From: Ilumatobacteraceae bacterium
Lineage (GTDB): Bacteria; Actinomycetota; Acidimicrobiia; Acidimicrobiales; Ilumatobacteraceae
Reading direction: 5' to 3'
Assembly: GCA_025358075.1 (NCBI GenBank)
Contig: JANYKU010000131.1
Coordinates: 1-32,794 of the forward strand
DNA: 32,794 nucleotides
The notes beneath the pieces are model-generated. The model saw only the letters and a list, made by a program, of their open reading frames with translations. It was not told the origin of the DNA and ran no database searches. Shown here one piece after another: positions 31,084-32,794 of the stretch (the stretch's first letter is position 1; every line of letters starts with the position of its first letter). The translations under genes were made by a program, and so were the position numbers.

Positions 31084-32136
31084 ATGCGCGTTCGGCCCCA
31101 CCACGATGCCGAAAGCGTCACCGCAGTCGCCGGCGAGGGTGGAGTTGCCGTTTCGTATGTCCCGGCTGGTTCGCGAGCTTCGCCGTTGGCGGTGATGCTC
31201 CTCGTCACCTCGTCGCTGATCTTCAGCACCGGCGGGCTGTTCGTCCGCGGACTCGACCATCCCCAGGCCTGGACCACCGTGTTCTGGCGAGCGTTGTCGG
31301 CGAGCGTCAGCCTGTCGCTGCTGATCGTTTGGCGCGAACGTCGCGGCACGATGCGGGCGGTCGCCAAGATGGGCAAACCCGGGCTGGCCGTCGCCGCGGC
31401 ATTTTCTGCTTCGTCGATCGGGATGGTCGTGGCTCTCACGCGCACGAGCGTGGCGATCGTGCTGGTGATCTTCGCGCTGAGCCCACTGGCGGCTGCATTG
31501 ATGGCCTGGATCCTGATCGGCGAGCGCGTGCGCAGCTACACGTGGGTCGCGATCGGTGTGACCGTTGCCGGGGTTGGCTTCATGGTGTCGGGTCCCGGTG
31601 CCGGGGGCTCCGCAAGTGGCGCGCTGATCGCCTTGACCATCCCCTTGGCATTCGGTTTCGGGACGGTGATGATCCGCCGTCATTCTGAGGTGGCGATGGC
31701 TCCGGCGATGCTCCTGTCGGCCGTGATCAGCGCCATCATCGCCCTGCCATTCGCCCATCCGCTCGACGTGACGCGTCACGACCTGCTGCTGTTGCTCACC
31801 TTCGGATTCGCCCAACTCGGCATCGGGTTGGCGATCTTCAGCGTCGGCGCCGCAAGGGCGCCGGCCACCGAGGTCGCCCTGCTGTCGATGATCGAGCCGA
31901 TCATGGGTCCGATCTGGGTGTGGATCTTCATCAACGAATACCCCGGCGTGCCGGCGCTGATCGGCGGGTCGACGGTCTTCGTGGCCCTCGCCGCCCACAC
32001 CGTCTACGCCTCGTCGCGAACCGAGTCGCGGTCAACCATCGTCGACGGGGTTGATGGTCAGGCCTGGCGAGACGACCTCGTCGACCGCCGCCAACACGTC
32101 GGTGGGGATCATCACATCCGCAGCGTCGAGCAGTGA
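31084..32136 (+). CDS. DMT-superfamily transporter (EamA type)
   Basis: 350 aa with ten hydrophobic helices in two EamA repeats (about 35-165 and 175-315). Seen: LIFSTGGLFVRGLDHPQAWTTVFWRAL, ALSPLAAALMAWILIGERV at the end of repeat 1, and LLSMIEPIMGPIWVWIFINEYP at the end of repeat 2, a standard pattern. It probably exports or imports a small metabolite; substrate unknown. I chose ATG 31084, since the longer frame start (30988) overlaps the divergent gene's start. The last 35 codons (SRTESRSTIVDGVDGQ onward) overlap the 3' end of the aldo/keto reductase by 105 bp and are hydrophilic, so the natural stop may have been lost. Confidence 0.85.
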   Translation: MRVRPHHDAESVTAVAGEGGVAVSYVPAGSRASPLAVMLLVTSSLIFSTGGLFVRGLDHPQAWTTVFWRALSASVSLSLLIVWRERRGTMRAVAKMGKPGLAVAAAFSASSIGMVVALTRTSVAIVLVIFALSPLAAALMAWILIGERVRSYTWVAIGVTVAGVGFMVSGPGAGGSASGALIALTIPLAFGFGTVMIRRHSEVAMAPAMLLSAVISAIIALPFAHPLDVTRHDLLLLLTFGFAQLGIGLAIFSVGAARAPATEVALLSMIEPIMGPIWVWIFINEYPGVPALIGGSTVFVALAAHTVYASSRTESRSTIVDGVDGQAWRDDLVDRRQHVGGDHHIRSVEQ

Positions 32137-32794
32137 GCCGAGCTGCTCCGGTGTTCGCGGACCGATCAGCGCCGATGTCACGGCCGGGTTCGACACGACG
32201 AAGCCGAGGGCCAGCTGAATCAAGCTCAATCCGGCGCCCTCGGCAACGTTGGCCAGCCTGGCGACCAGGTCGCGCTTGAGCTGGCGCATCGCCTGATCGC
32301 GATGGTCGAAGTGGTCAGGTTCGCGGGCGGCCCGCGCCGACCCGTCGACGGCCTCCGCTTGATACTTCCCCGTCAGCCAGCCACCGTTCAGTGGTGCCCA
32401 GACGACGACGCCGACACCATGCTGACGGCACCACGGCAGCACCTCGACTTCGGCCTTGCGAACCAATGCCGAGTACGGCGGTTGCTCGCTGCTCGGGAGG
32501 GTCACGCCCAGCCGCTCGGCGCCGGAACGCGCCTCGGCCAGCTGTGCAGGTGTGAACGTCGACGTGCCGACAGCGCGAACCTTGCCCGCCCGAACGAGCG
32601 TGTCGAAAGCTTGCAGCGTCTCGTCGATGGGGGTGTCTGGATCCGGGCGGTGCATCTGATACAGGTCGATGTGGTCGGTCTGCAGCCGCCGCAGGCTCGA
32701 CTCGCACGATTGCACGATCCAGCGCGCCGACAAGCCGCGCTCTTGCGGATCGTCGCTCATCGCGTTGCCCACCTTGGTCGCCAGCACCACCCCA
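32032..32794 (-). CDS. Aldo/keto reductase (partial, runs off right edge)
   Basis: About 253 residues of the C-terminal part are visible. Seen: VVLATKVGN (catalytic-type Lys), SLRRLQTDHIDLYQMHRPDPDTPIDETLQAF (His in QMHRPD), GKVRAVGTSTFTPAQLAEA, VVVWAPLNGGWLTGKY and ALGFVVSNPAVTSALIGPRTPEQLGSLLDAAD, the usual NADPH-binding end, closing with VVSPGLTINPVDDG. This is the Kv-beta/YajO-like subfamily. The N-terminus with the catalytic Asp and Tyr lies beyond the window. The 3' end overlaps the convergent transporter gene by 105 bp. Confidence 0.92.
   Translation of the reverse strand, partial: GVVLATKVGNAMSDDPQERGLSARWIVQSCESSLRRLQTDHIDLYQMHRPDPDTPIDETLQAFDTLVRAGKVRAVGTSTFTPAQLAEARSGAERLGVTLPSSEQPPYSALVRKAEVEVLPWCRQHGVGVVVWAPLNGGWLTGKYQAEAVDGSARAAREPDHFDHRDQAMRQLKRDLVARLANVAEGAGLSLIQLALGFVVSNPAVTSALIGPRTPEQLGSLLDAADVMIPTDVLAAVDEVVSPGLTINPVDDG

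Noticed and set aside
1..32794. A mobile element, prophage or integrated island
   Set aside because: No transposase, integrase or phage gene is visible, no direct repeats flank the tRNA-Arg, and composition looks even across the window.

Overview
This 32.8-kb window is high-GC chromosomal DNA from an actinomycete-type bacterium. The evidence is the order dapA-rnj-(lipoprotein)-ftsK-rimO-pgsA-cinA, an F420-type luciferase-like oxidoreductase, many GTG starts, and TANNNT -10 boxes placed 6-8 nt before start codons (leaderless genes). Acidimicrobiia (Ilumatobacter-like) is my best guess at the class; that is inference.

Left part (1-5.6 kb): a mazEF toxin-antitoxin pair (mazF runs off the edge), a YjbR/MmcQ protein overlapping an acyltransferase-3/SGNH enzyme, a serpin with a Tat-like lipoprotein signal, a Ser-Glu-His esterase resembling esterase 713, and a 55-aa orphan protein. 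Middle-left (5.6-14.4 kb): a leftward housekeeping block, dapA, rnj, a small lipoprotein, ftsK, rimO, pgsA, cinA, ending in tRNA-Arg(UCU). Then come a rightward lactonase-like metallo-beta-lactamase-fold hydrolase and a leftward trans-aconitate methyltransferase (tam).

Accessory catabolic part (16.2-30 kb): a tightly packed rightward operon of about 9 kb, gntR-cupin-hyuA-hyuB-ligase-Rieske oxygenase-ligase. It has a palindromic operator on its -10 box and a 15-codon leader ORF coupled to gntR. Facing it is an acyl-CoA dehydrogenase, which diverges from a second operon: two MaoC half-hydratases, a TetR regulator, an SDR interrupted by a 1-nt frameshift, and a CitE/Mcl-type CoA lyase. Dehydrogenase, split hydratase and lyase together could run the chemistry saturated acyl-CoA to enoyl-CoA to hydroxyacyl-CoA to aldol cleavage, as in methylsuccinyl-CoA or itaconyl-CoA dissimilation. 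The HyuAB/Rieske/ligase operon could feed CoA esters into it. The substrate is unknown, and this pair of operons is the best candidate for an undescribed system. The window ends with an F420-type oxidoreductase, a DMT transporter and a partial aldo/keto reductase.

Non-coding features of note: three copies of a 47-49-bp palindromic element at gene 3' ends, leaderless-type promoters before most first genes, and overlapping divergent promoters around a 12-bp palindrome. No stretch over 300 bases lacks a gene.
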